From positions 1,116,001 through 1,180,000 of the forward strand of contig NZ_AP022584.1 of assembly GCF_010731675.1 (NCBI RefSeq): a DNA stretch of 64,000 nucleotides, written 5' to 3'. Under the pieces are notes generated by a model. The model was not told the origin of the DNA and made no database searches. It saw nothing but the letters and a program-made list of their open reading frames with translations. Source of the DNA: Mycobacterium marseillense. GTDB lineage: Bacteria > Actinomycetota > Actinomycetes > Mycobacteriales > Mycobacteriaceae. This document shows, piece after piece, positions 57,033 through 64,000 of this stretch (position 1 is its first letter; every line of letters starts with the position of its first letter). The translations under genes were made by a program, and so were the position numbers.

Positions 57033-57832
57033 CGGAAAGGCGTGTGCCGGTGGGTCGTTTCGCCGATCGACGGGTCATCGTGACCGGGGCCGGCTCGGGC
57101 ATCGGGCAGGCCACCGTGGCCCGGCTGCTCGACGAGGGGGCCACGGTCGTGGCCTACGACGTGTCCGCGGACGGGTTGGCGCGCACGGTGGCCGCCGCCG
57201 ACGACGCGGGCACCGCCAACCGGCTGACCACCGCCGTCCTGGACGTCTCCGACGAGGACGCCGTCACTGTCGCGGTGGACACGGCGGTCGGCGACCTCGG
57301 CGGGCTCGAAGTGCTCGTCAATGTTGCGGCCGTGCAGACGTGTTCGCACACTCACCGGACCACGCTGGCCGACTGGAACAGGACGCTGGCGGTCAATCTG
57401 ACCGGCACCTTTCTGATGACGCGTCAGGCGCTGCCGGCGCTGCTCGAATCCGGCCGCGGTGTCGTCGTAAACTTCACCTCCACCGCTGCGTCGTTCGCCC
57501 ACCCCTACATGGCTGCGTATGCCGCCAGCAAGGGCGGCATCTTGAGTTTCACCCATTCGCTGGCGCTCGAGTACTCCAAGCAAGGACTGCGCGCGGTCAA
57601 CATCCAACCGGGCGGGATCTCGACGGCACTGGCCAACAGCACGCTCGAGAAAATGCCCGACGGCTATGACCTGGGCCTGTGGGCCAAGCAGACTCCGTTG
57701 CTGCACGGTCAGGACAGCGAAATCCTCGGCGACGCAAGCGCGGTCGCCTCGGTGATCGCCATGGTGGCCTCCGATGACGGTGCGTTTGTCACCGGAACGG
57801 AGATTCGCGTCGACGGCGGCGCGCACGCCTAA
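57029..57832 (+). CDS. SDR oxidoreductase
   Basis: A 267-residue classical SDR. VIVTGAGSGIGQATVARLLD, VVAYDVSAD (NAD-favouring Asp), VLVNVAAVQT, VNFTSTAAS and AAYAASKGGILSF (Tyr/Lys), ending FVTGTEIRVDGGAHA. The NNAG motif is altered to NVAA. The GTG start overlaps the stop of the putative oxygenase (GTGA), so the two enzymes may act in sequence: hydroxylation, then oxidation of the alcohol. Confidence 0.9.
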   Translation: MTERRVPVGRFADRRVIVTGAGSGIGQATVARLLDEGATVVAYDVSADGLARTVAAADDAGTANRLTTAVLDVSDEDAVTVAVDTAVGDLGGLEVLVNVAAVQTCSHTHRTTLADWNRTLAVNLTGTFLMTRQALPALLESGRGVVVNFTSTAASFAHPYMAAYAASKGGILSFTHSLALEYSKQGLRAVNIQPGGISTALANSTLEKMPDGYDLGLWAKQTPLLHGQDSEILGDASAVASVIAMVASDDGAFVTGTEIRVDGGAHA

Positions 57833-57845
57833 CGCCAGGCCCCGG

Positions 57846-58652
57846 CTAGCGCACCACGACGCTGCTCGGCATCCGGGGAGAACCGAGCATGTCCCGGTGC
57901 GAGGGCGGGCGGCGGCCGCCCTCGTCGACGATGCCGTAACGCTGGCCAAGTTCCGCCCCGATCAGCGCCTGCCCGCTCACCTCCGCCAAGCGCGCATCGC
58001 CGAACAGCGCATCGATCACATGTCCAGTGAATTCGGGTGTTTCGGCATGCTCGGCCGTCGCCGTCAACGCCGCCGGATCCGCACTGAAAGCGGCACGCAG
58101 CTTTTCGGTCAGCAGGATGCCCATCCAGATCGACACCGTCGCGACCCCGGTGCCCCGGAAGTCCACGGCCATGTCCGCGACCATCTTGTCGACGCCGGCC
58201 TTCTGCGCGCCGTACGCGGGACCGTGCATGTAGCACACCGACCCCGGCGACGACGTGAACGCGATCAGACCCCGGCCGGCGGCGACGAGCAGCGGCGCGG
58301 CGCACCACGACGCCACGTAGGACGACCGCAATCCCACATCGAGCACATCAGCCAGCTCGAGTGGCTTCTCCCAGAAGGGCTTTGGGCTGACCAGCGCATC
58401 GGAGATTGACGCGGCGTTGTTGACCAGAAGGTCAAGGCGCCCGCACTCATCGTGTACGCGGTCGAACAAGCCCTTGACGGCGCCGTCGTCACCATGATCG
58501 ACACGAACGGGCACGACGCCGGGCGGAGCGTCGCTGATGGTGCGGCTCGTCGCATACACCCGCCAGTCGCGGGCGGCGAGCGCGGCCGCGATACCACGTC
58601 CCGCGCCGCGGCTGGCTCCGGTGACGACGGCGACCCGCGCTGCACCACTCAC
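57846..58652 (-). CDS. SDR oxidoreductase (DHRS1-like)
   Basis: A 268-residue SDR. VAVVTGASRGAGRGIAAAL, DLLVNNAASISDAL, IAFTSSPGSV and PAYGAQKAGVDKMV carry the cofactor and catalytic residues. The following VDFRGTGVATVSIWMGILLTEKLR resembles the DHRS1 branch, whose members reduce steroid and carbonyl substrates. It is convergent with the preceding SDR (13-bp gap) and 15 bp downstream of the zinc-ribbon gene, and so lies in the KshA-like operon. Confidence 0.88.
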   Translation of the reverse strand: MSGAARVAVVTGASRGAGRGIAAALAARDWRVYATSRTISDAPPGVVPVRVDHGDDGAVKGLFDRVHDECGRLDLLVNNAASISDALVSPKPFWEKPLELADVLDVGLRSSYVASWCAAPLLVAAGRGLIAFTSSPGSVCYMHGPAYGAQKAGVDKMVADMAVDFRGTGVATVSIWMGILLTEKLRAAFSADPAALTATAEHAETPEFTGHVIDALFGDARLAEVSGQALIGAELGQRYGIVDEGGRRPPSHRDMLGSPRMPSSVVVR

Positions 58653-58667
58653 GCCAATCAGACTACG

Positions 58668-58955
58668 TCAGCCTAGGGGGTCGACGACCGCCAATTCCCC
58701 TGTGGCCACGGCGGCCTGGATGGAATCGCGCAACGCCGCGCACACCAGGAACGGCCCGTGATGGTGAGCAGCCAGGCGCTCGGCCTCACGGCGCTCGCTA
58801 CAGCGCGCCGAAGCGCGCTCATTCCACTGCACACTCGTCTGGTTCCAGCTGCTTTTGCGGGCCAACACCCGCGCACCGCACTCGCGGCACGTGATCGGGA
58901 CCATCGGCATGTCGGCCAGCCGGTTGTCGGCCCTGGCGGACCAGTCCTGCGCCAT
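58668..58955 (-). CDS. Small Cys-containing protein coupled to the KshA-like gene
   Basis: A 95-residue protein with Cys23-x2-Cys26 (ITCRECGARV), Cys52 and Cys72, and a His triplet at 64-66. This looks like a zinc ribbon or small iron-sulfur scaffold, but the spacing (C-x2-C-x25-C-x19-C) fits no family that I can name. The ATG shares one base with the KshA-like stop (TGATG), so it is translationally coupled. A role as accessory or electron-transfer partner of the Rieske oxygenase is inferred. Confidence 0.7.
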   Translation of the reverse strand: MAQDWSARADNRLADMPMVPITCRECGARVLARKSSWNQTSVQWNERASARCSERREAERLAAHHHGPFLVCAALRDSIQAAVATGELAVVDPLG

Positions 58956-60088
58956 CACACCGAACCCGCCGCCTGGGCCGCGAGGTTCGCCTCGACCTCC
59001 TTCATCCAAGCTTCGTAGGGCCGGGTCGTGTCGAGTTCGAACTCGAAGCGATCCACCATGTCCGGTTGCACGTCGGCGACGTCGACATAGAACTGCTGAT
59101 ACCAGCGACGCAGTTGATAGACCGGCCCGTCCTCCTCGACCAGGAGCGGGTTGTCGATGCGCGCCTTGTGCCGCCAGATCTCGACGTCCTGCTCGAAGCC
59201 GAGCTTGACGTAGTCGCCGAGGGTGATCGCGGTCGCCATCGCCTGGTCGTCGGGCATCACCTCCGACTTCTTCACGATGATGCCATATTGCAGCACAAAG
59301 GAATTCGCATCGATCGGGTAGTGGCAATTGATGAGGATCGTGTTGGCATCACCATGCTCGTAGTGATACGTCAGGTCGTCGACCATGAACGAGGGACCGT
59401 AATAGGACGCCACCGACGTCGTTCCCAGCATCTGCGACCCGGTGCCGCCCATGTCCGGCCGGCTCCCACCGTTCATGTATTGGGTGGCCACGTGCCCCTC
59501 GAAGATGTTCTTGAAGTACGTGGGCAACGAGCCGTGAATGTAGAAGAAGTGCGCCATATCCACGACGTTGTCGATGATTTCGCGGCAGTTACTACCCACG
59601 ACGGTGGTGTACCAATGCCAGTCGGTCCACCGGTCGCTGGTGGCGCCCTCGATGCGCGGGATCGTGACCTCCGCTGGCGGCGGTTTGCGCTCGGGGTCGT
59701 TCCACACGAACAGCAACCCGTCCTGCTGCAGCGTCGTCCAGGCTTGGGTGCGCGCCAGTTTGGGGGTGCGACGGCTGTAGGGCACCTGCTTGCAGCGGCC
59801 GTCGCCGCCCCAGCGCCAGTCGTGGAAGGGGCACGCGATCTCGTCGCCCTTCACCTCGCCCTGGGACAGGTCTCCCCCCATGTGCCGGCAATAGCTGTCG
59901 AGTACGTTGATGCTGCCGTCACCGCTGCGGAAGACGACGAGCTTCTGTCCGAATGCGTTGATCGCGTGGGGCTTGCCGTCGGCGAAGTCCCGGATCAGTC
60001 CCAAGCAGTGCCAGCCCCGGGCGAACCGCGTCGGCGCGGCCTGCGCCTCTATCAGCCGAACCTCGTCGGCCTCAGTCTGCGACGTCAT
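58955..60088 (-). CDS. KshA-like Rieske oxygenase (3-ketosteroid 9alpha-hydroxylase type)
   Basis: A 377-residue terminal oxygenase. The Rieske cluster ligands are Cys67, His69 (YCRHMGGDL) and Cys86, His89 (IACPFHDWRW). The mononuclear iron ligands are His180, His185 and Asp301 (DNVVDMAHFFYIH; FEQDVEIWRHK). The sequence follows M. tuberculosis KshA closely, with the Rieske ligand numbers the same as I recall. KshA 9alpha-hydroxylates 3-ketosteroids, triggering ring-B opening together with KstD. No KshB reductase is adjacent. It is probably one of several KshA paralogues, so no symbol is given. Confidence 0.93.
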   Translation of the reverse strand: MTSQTEADEVRLIEAQAAPTRFARGWHCLGLIRDFADGKPHAINAFGQKLVVFRSGDGSINVLDSYCRHMGGDLSQGEVKGDEIACPFHDWRWGGDGRCKQVPYSRRTPKLARTQAWTTLQQDGLLFVWNDPERKPPPAEVTIPRIEGATSDRWTDWHWYTTVVGSNCREIIDNVVDMAHFFYIHGSLPTYFKNIFEGHVATQYMNGGSRPDMGGTGSQMLGTTSVASYYGPSFMVDDLTYHYEHGDANTILINCHYPIDANSFVLQYGIIVKKSEVMPDDQAMATAITLGDYVKLGFEQDVEIWRHKARIDNPLLVEEDGPVYQLRRWYQQFYVDVADVQPDMVDRFEFELDTTRPYEAWMKEVEANLAAQAAGSV

Positions 60089-60189
60089 GGGCGCGATTCA
60101 ACTCCTCCGGGCTCGCGCGTGGGCCGCGTTGTTCCACTCATCAGGACGGCTCTTCCGCTGTCGCGCCGGCGCGGAATACCGTTTCGGGC

Positions 60190-61899
60190 GTGACGACGCG
60201 CAGCACGACGATCCCTGCCGGTCTTCCCGTGGCCGACACCGCCGTTGATCTGCTCGTCGTCGGTTCCGGCACCGGCATGGCCGCGGCGCTGGCCGCCCAC
60301 GAATCCGGGCTGTCGGCGTTGATCGTGGAGAAATCGTCGTATGTGGGCGGCTCGACCGCCCGGTCGGGCGGCGCGCTGTGGCTGCCCGCCAGCCCGGTGC
60401 TGGCGGAGGCCGCCGCCGGCGACACCGCCGAACGCGCCGGTGCCTACCTGGACTCGGTGGTCGCCGGGTCGGCGCCCGCGCAGCGGTCCGCCGCGTTCCT
60501 GGCGCACGTGTCGGCGACGGTGGACATGCTGCGCCGCACAACGCCGTTGCGGCTGTTCTGGGCCCGCGACTATTCGGACTACCACCCCGAGGAACCGGGC
60601 GGCAGCGCGGCCGGGCGCACCTGCGAATGCCGCCCGTTCGATACCGCGCTCCTCGGCGAGTACCGCACCCGGCTGGAGCCTGGCCTGATGGAGGTCAGTA
60701 TTCCGATGCCGACGACGGGCGCGGACTACCGCTGGATGAACCTCGTCGCGCGGATGCCACGCAAGGGCATTCCCACGTACGGCAAGCGATTGGCACAGGG
60801 CGTGGCGGGCCGCATGCTGGGCCGGCGTTACGCGGCGGGTGGCCAGGGCCTGGCGGCCGGGCTGTTCACCGGGGTGCTGCGCGCCGGGATCCCCCTGTGG
60901 ACCGACACCGCGCTCGTAAGGCTCGCCGACGACGGTGAACGCGTGACCGGCGCCGTCGTCGAACACGGCGGCCGCGAGGTGACGATCACCGCCCGGCGCG
61001 GCGTCGTCCTGGCCACCGGCGGTTTCGACCACAGCATGGACATGCGGTGGAAGTTTCAATCGGAATCGCTGGGCGCCGATCTCAGCCTCGGCGCCGCGGC
61101 CAACACCGGCGACGGCATCCGCGCCGGGCAGGAAATCGGCGCCGGCATCGACTTGATGGATCAGGCGTGGTGGTTCCCCGCTATCGCGCCACTGCCCGGC
61201 AAGGCGCCCGCGGTGATGTTGGCCGAGCGTTCGTTGCCTGGCTGCCTGATCGTGAGCCAGAACGGGCGCAGGTTCGCCAATGAAGCGACCGATTACATGA
61301 CGTTCGGGCAGCGGGTGCTCGAGCTGGAGCGCTCCGGTAGTCCGGTCGAGGCGATGTGGATCATTTTCGATCAGCAGTACCGCAACAGTTATGTCTTTGG
61401 CGCCGAACTGTTTCCGCGCATGCGTGTGCCGCAGGCCTGGTACGACGCCGGCATCGCGACCCGGGCCGACAACCTCACCGACCTGGGCGCGCGGATCGGC
61501 GTGCCGGTCTCGGCGTTCTTCGAGACGATGACGCGGTTCAACCACCATGCCGCCGTCGGTGAGGACCCCGACTTCGGCCGCGGCCGCAGCGCGTACGACC
61601 GCTATTACGGCGACCCGACGATCGCGCCGAATCCGAACCTGCGTCCGTTGGTCAAGGGCCCTTTCTACGCCGTGAAGGTGGTGCTGTCCGACCTGGGCAC
61701 CTGCGGTGGCCTGAAGACCGACGAGCGGGCTCGGGTGCTGCGCGAGGACGGCGGGGTGATCGCCGGGTTGTATGCGATCGGCAACACCGCCGCGAACGCC
61801 TTCGGCACGACGTATCCGGGTGCGGGCGCGACGATCGCGCAGGGGTTGGTGTACGGCTACATCGCGGCCCAGGACGCGGGTCGGCGCCACCAGACCTAG
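60190..61899 (+). CDS. 3-ketosteroid delta1-dehydrogenase (KstD)-like flavoprotein
   Basis: A 569-residue FAD protein. The FAD motif is LLVVGSGTGMAAALAAHESG, with GGSTARSGGALWLPASP, GPFYAVKVVLSDLGTCGGL and the C-terminal TYPGAGATIAQGL. Tyr542 and Gly546 in the last motif correspond to catalytic Tyr487/Gly491 of R. erythropolis KstD1. It introduces a C1-C2 double bond in 3-keto ring A. It is divergent from the KshA-like gene across 101 bp, an arrangement that pairs the two enzymes needed to open ring B. Confidence 0.9.
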   Translation: MTTRSTTIPAGLPVADTAVDLLVVGSGTGMAAALAAHESGLSALIVEKSSYVGGSTARSGGALWLPASPVLAEAAAGDTAERAGAYLDSVVAGSAPAQRSAAFLAHVSATVDMLRRTTPLRLFWARDYSDYHPEEPGGSAAGRTCECRPFDTALLGEYRTRLEPGLMEVSIPMPTTGADYRWMNLVARMPRKGIPTYGKRLAQGVAGRMLGRRYAAGGQGLAAGLFTGVLRAGIPLWTDTALVRLADDGERVTGAVVEHGGREVTITARRGVVLATGGFDHSMDMRWKFQSESLGADLSLGAAANTGDGIRAGQEIGAGIDLMDQAWWFPAIAPLPGKAPAVMLAERSLPGCLIVSQNGRRFANEATDYMTFGQRVLELERSGSPVEAMWIIFDQQYRNSYVFGAELFPRMRVPQAWYDAGIATRADNLTDLGARIGVPVSAFFETMTRFNHHAAVGEDPDFGRGRSAYDRYYGDPTIAPNPNLRPLVKGPFYAVKVVLSDLGTCGGLKTDERARVLREDGGVIAGLYAIGNTAANAFGTTYPGAGATIAQGLVYGYIAAQDAGRRHQT

Positions 61900-61926
61900 C
61901 GGTGTCAAAGGTTTTCCGTGGCAGCG

Positions 61927-63291
61927 TCAAACGGGGTCGTCGTCTTGGTCGTAGTTGAGGTTTCGTTCGGGGTGGTGGTAGGTGTTGGTGCGGGGTTGTC
62001 CGTGGTCGAGGTGGGCCGGGGGCAGCCATTCGGTGTCGCCGTGGGCGTTTTTGCGGGTGGTCCAGCCTTTTTCGACGAGTCGGTTATCGGGGCCGCAGGC
62101 CAAGGTGAGGTCGTCGATGTCGCTGCGATGGGTGGCCGTCCAGCCGGTGACGTGGTGGACCTGGCTGTGATATGCCGGGGCGTCACAGCCGGGTTTGGTG
62201 CAGCCGCGGTCTTTGGAGTACAGCATGATGCGTTGGGCGGGGGAGGCCAGCCGCTTGGTGTGATGCAAGGCTAGGGCTTTGCCGCGGTCGAAGATCGCCA
62301 GGTAGTGGTGGGCGTGGCTGGCCATGCGGATCAGATCCGACATCGGCACCAGCGACCCACCCCCGCTGACGCCCTTGCCGGCGGCAGCTTCGAGGTCGTG
62401 CAGGGTGGTGGTGACCACGACCGAGACCGGCAGCCCGTTGTGGCAGCCCAGCTTTCCGCAGGCCAGCAGGGCGCGCAGCCCGGCCAGCAGGGCGTCGTGG
62501 TTGCGTTGGGCCGGGGTGCGCAGATCGCGGCGCACCGCGTCCTGGTCGGGAACCTCGTCGATGATCGGTGTCTCGTCGTCGGGGTTACACGCCCCGGGGG
62601 CGCCCAGCTTGGCCAGCACGGGTTCAAAGGTGGCCCGCAACTCCGGCGTCAAATAGCCGCGCAGCGCCGACATCCCGTCGTATTGCTGGGGCCCGAGGAT
62701 GATGCCGCGTTTGCGGGCACGCTCGCCATCTTTGAGTGTGCCGTCGGGGTTGAGCCAGCCCATGGCCCGGCGCGCGTACTGCTGCAACTCGCCGGGGCCA
62801 AACCTGCTGGCCTGAGAGGCCAGGTCGGCTTCGACATGCGCGCGGGTGCCCGGGTCGATCTCGGCGGGCAGCTCGGCGAAAAAACTGCGGATGATCCGCA
62901 CGTGGGCCTCGCCGATCAACCCCCGGCGCTGGGCGGCCGCAGTGGCGCCCAAGGTGGGTGTCAACGCTTCCCCGGTCAGCGCCCGACGCTCCCCAAGATC
63001 GGCGGCCTCGGCGACTCGGCGCCCGGCATCGGCGGTGCTGATGCGTAGCCGTTCGGCCAGCGCACCCCCCAGTGTGTCGCCCAGCTCTGTCGTGGTCGCT
63101 TGGGCGCGCAGCTCATTGATCACGGTGTGCCCCGGTACGCGGACCCGGCGCGCGATGCGTTCGATGCGCTCGAGCACATTCAACCGCTCCGGAGTGGTCA
63201 ACACCTCAAAAGAAAACGCGCACAACCGGTCCAGCTCGGCATCGAGCGCATCAAAGACCTCGACGATCTCCTCGCGCGTGCTCGAACCCAT
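61927..63291 (-). CDS. DUF222/HNH-endonuclease (13E12-type) protein
   Basis: A 454-residue protein of the REP13E12 family, multicopy in mycobacteria. The N-terminal DUF222 domain (about 10-330) is followed by an HNH-like end: [20 protein letters not shown] and then [18 protein letters not shown]. The frame is intact, unlike many copies. ATG 63291 is preferred to an upstream start at 63321. Such genes are associated with phage integration in M. tuberculosis and are poorly understood. I see no att site or integrase here. Confidence 0.88.
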   Translation of the reverse strand: MGSSTREEIVEVFDALDAELDRLCAFSFEVLTTPERLNVLERIERIARRVRVPGHTVINELRAQATTTELGDTLGGALAERLRISTADAGRRVAEAADLGERRALTGEALTPTLGATAAAQRRGLIGEAHVRIIRSFFAELPAEIDPGTRAHVEADLASQASRFGPGELQQYARRAMGWLNPDGTLKDGERARKRGIILGPQQYDGMSALRGYLTPELRATFEPVLAKLGAPGACNPDDETPIIDEVPDQDAVRRDLRTPAQRNHDALLAGLRALLACGKLGCHNGLPVSVVVTTTLHDLEAAAGKGVSGGGSLVPMSDLIRMASHAHHYLAIFDRGKALALHHTKRLASPAQRIMLYSKDRGCTKPGCDAPAYHSQVHHVTGWTATHRSDIDDLTLACGPDNRLVEKGWTTRKNAHGDTEWLPPAHLDHGQPRTNTYHHPERNLNYDQDDDPV

Positions 63292-63472
63292 ACCCCAGAC
63301 CCTACGAACACCCACCGACAAAAACCCTCACATTGTGACCACTGAAACCACAGTGACACAAGGGATTTCGCTATGCGTTTCCGATATCCGGAATCGCGCC
63401 GGCGCGAGGCGAGAGACCCGACGGCGCGGGCGAAACCCACGGCACCGGCAAAAACGGGCACTACCGTCGGAA

Positions 63473-64000
63473 CTAGTCGGCGTCGCGCTTCGCCTGGACC
63501 TGCTTCTCGATTTCTCGCCAATACCCCGGGGTGGGGCGCGCCTTCCCGAAGCCGCCCTTCTCCGCCTTCTTCAGCACGGCGTCGGCCTCGTCGATGTCCT
63601 TCATGAGTTCCAGGGCGAACTCACGCTCGGCGGCGTAGTACTTGGCTGCCCACCGCAACGCGATCACCGAATACGCCCACGCGGGTTCGCCCTCGGCGCC
63701 GTCGGCATCCTCGACCGCCTTGCGGTGGCGCGCGTCTGCGAAGGCCACATGTTCTTGCAGTAGTTCCTTGAGCCGGGCCGGATTGGTCAGGTGGCCGAAC
63801 GTAACCCGCAGCAGCACACTGTGTTTGAGCACAGGCGGGTCCACCGGCGCATCGTTGACCCACTCGATTGCGGCCGCCATGCCGGCTTCGGTGATCTTGT
63901 AGAGGCGTCGGGTGCGGGTGCCCTCGTCACGCTCGACGCGCGACGTGACGAGCCCCAGGCCCTCCAGCTTCTTCAGCTCCGTATAGATCTGGCTGTAGGA
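63473..64000 (-). CDS. PadR-family transcriptional regulator, N-terminus beyond window
   Basis: 175 residues are visible. The frame runs off the window end, so the first part of the winged helix is missing. SYSQIYTELKKLEGLGLVTS, then ERDEGTRTRRLYKITEAG is the PadR recognition helix and wing. The C-terminal Vir-type helical domain follows (LKHSVLLRVTFGHLTNPARL and YYAAEREFALELMKDIDEAD). PadR regulators respond to phenolic or toxic compounds. An internal Met at 63880 is not the start. The target is unknown. Confidence 0.9.
   Translation of the reverse strand, partial: SYSQIYTELKKLEGLGLVTSRVERDEGTRTRRLYKITEAGMAAAIEWVNDAPVDPPVLKHSVLLRVTFGHLTNPARLKELLQEHVAFADARHRKAVEDADGAEGEPAWAYSVIALRWAAKYYAAEREFALELMKDIDEADAVLKKAEKGGFGKARPTPGYWREIEKQVQAKRDAD

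Noticed and set aside
61927..63291. DUF222/HNH gene as evidence of a prophage or mobile island
   Set aside because: No integrase, att repeat, tRNA or phage gene is nearby; the family is widespread as isolated copies.
63333..63361. Imperfect inverted repeat TTGTGACCACTG...CAGTGACACAA between PadR and DUF222 genes
   Set aside because: The arms differ by a bulge and a mismatch; it could be a weak terminator or operator, and nothing decides between them.

Overview
The window is GC-rich, densely coded actinobacterial DNA from a non-tuberculous Mycobacterium. The evidence is a desA3 plus NADPH-reductase pair, an Rv1747-type FHA/ABC protein, a wax-ester synthase/DGAT, a DUF222/HNH (13E12-type) protein, mycofactocin-type SDRs and many FadD/FadE/MaoC/thiolase genes. 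The sequence alone does not fix the species. I see no rRNA, tRNA, CRISPR array, transposase or replication origin. Genes are often joined by 1-14 nt overlaps, so several blocks read as operons.

Layout. 0-6.3 kb: a cytochrome P450 cut by the window edge, a TetR regulator, a SecD-head-like lipoprotein with a sugar isomerase, a methyltransferase, an arylsulfatase and a nitronate monooxygenase. 6.3-11.4 kb (minus): an operon-like set of acyl-CoA ligase, class II aldolase, amidohydrolase, MarR regulator and O-methyltransferase. 11.4-17.4 kb: a small secreted Cys-rich protein, a cytochrome-b561/molybdopterin membrane oxidoreductase pair, desA3 with its reductase, and a DMT-type membrane protein. 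17.4-25.5 kb (minus): a tightly overlapped operon FadE-FadE-MaoC-MaoC-thiolase/Ltp-DUF35-BVMO-FadD. It matches the logic of the cholesterol side-chain igr operon, but DUF35 is a separate gene. 25.8-34.6 kb: a 54-residue protein, the FHA/ABC exporter, an esterase, an SDR, a CsbD protein, an NTF2-like protein, a WS/DGAT and a meta-cleavage-product (HsaD/BphD-type) hydrolase. 34.6-61.9 kb: a large accessory catabolic region. 61.9-64 kb: a DUF222/HNH protein and a PadR regulator cut by the window end.

How the genes may work together. Inside 33.7-61.9 kb lie homologues of nearly every step that opens a steroid-like ring system: a KshA-like Rieske oxygenase divergent from a delta1-KstD-like dehydrogenase, a delta4(5alpha)-KstD-like flavoprotein, an HsaA-like flavin monooxygenase, an HsaC-like extradiol dioxygenase and an HsaD-like hydrolase. 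With them are two Baeyer-Villiger monooxygenases, an OYE-type reductase, many SDRs, a FadD, a heteromeric-type FadE pair and esterases. My reading (inference) is a second polycyclic-terpenoid or steroid pathway distinct from the canonical KstR cluster, controlled at least partly by the IclR regulator at 42.7 kb, which has a perfect 21-bp palindrome just upstream. Other leads are a tandem dyad operator before the WS/DGAT gene, a 16-bp tandem repeat before the igr-like operon, a frameshifted NTF2-like gene, a BVMO that has lost its signature histidine, a DUF35 protein without zinc-ribbon cysteines, and an uncharacterised protein with a possible 2-oxoglutarate/Fe(II) facial triad.
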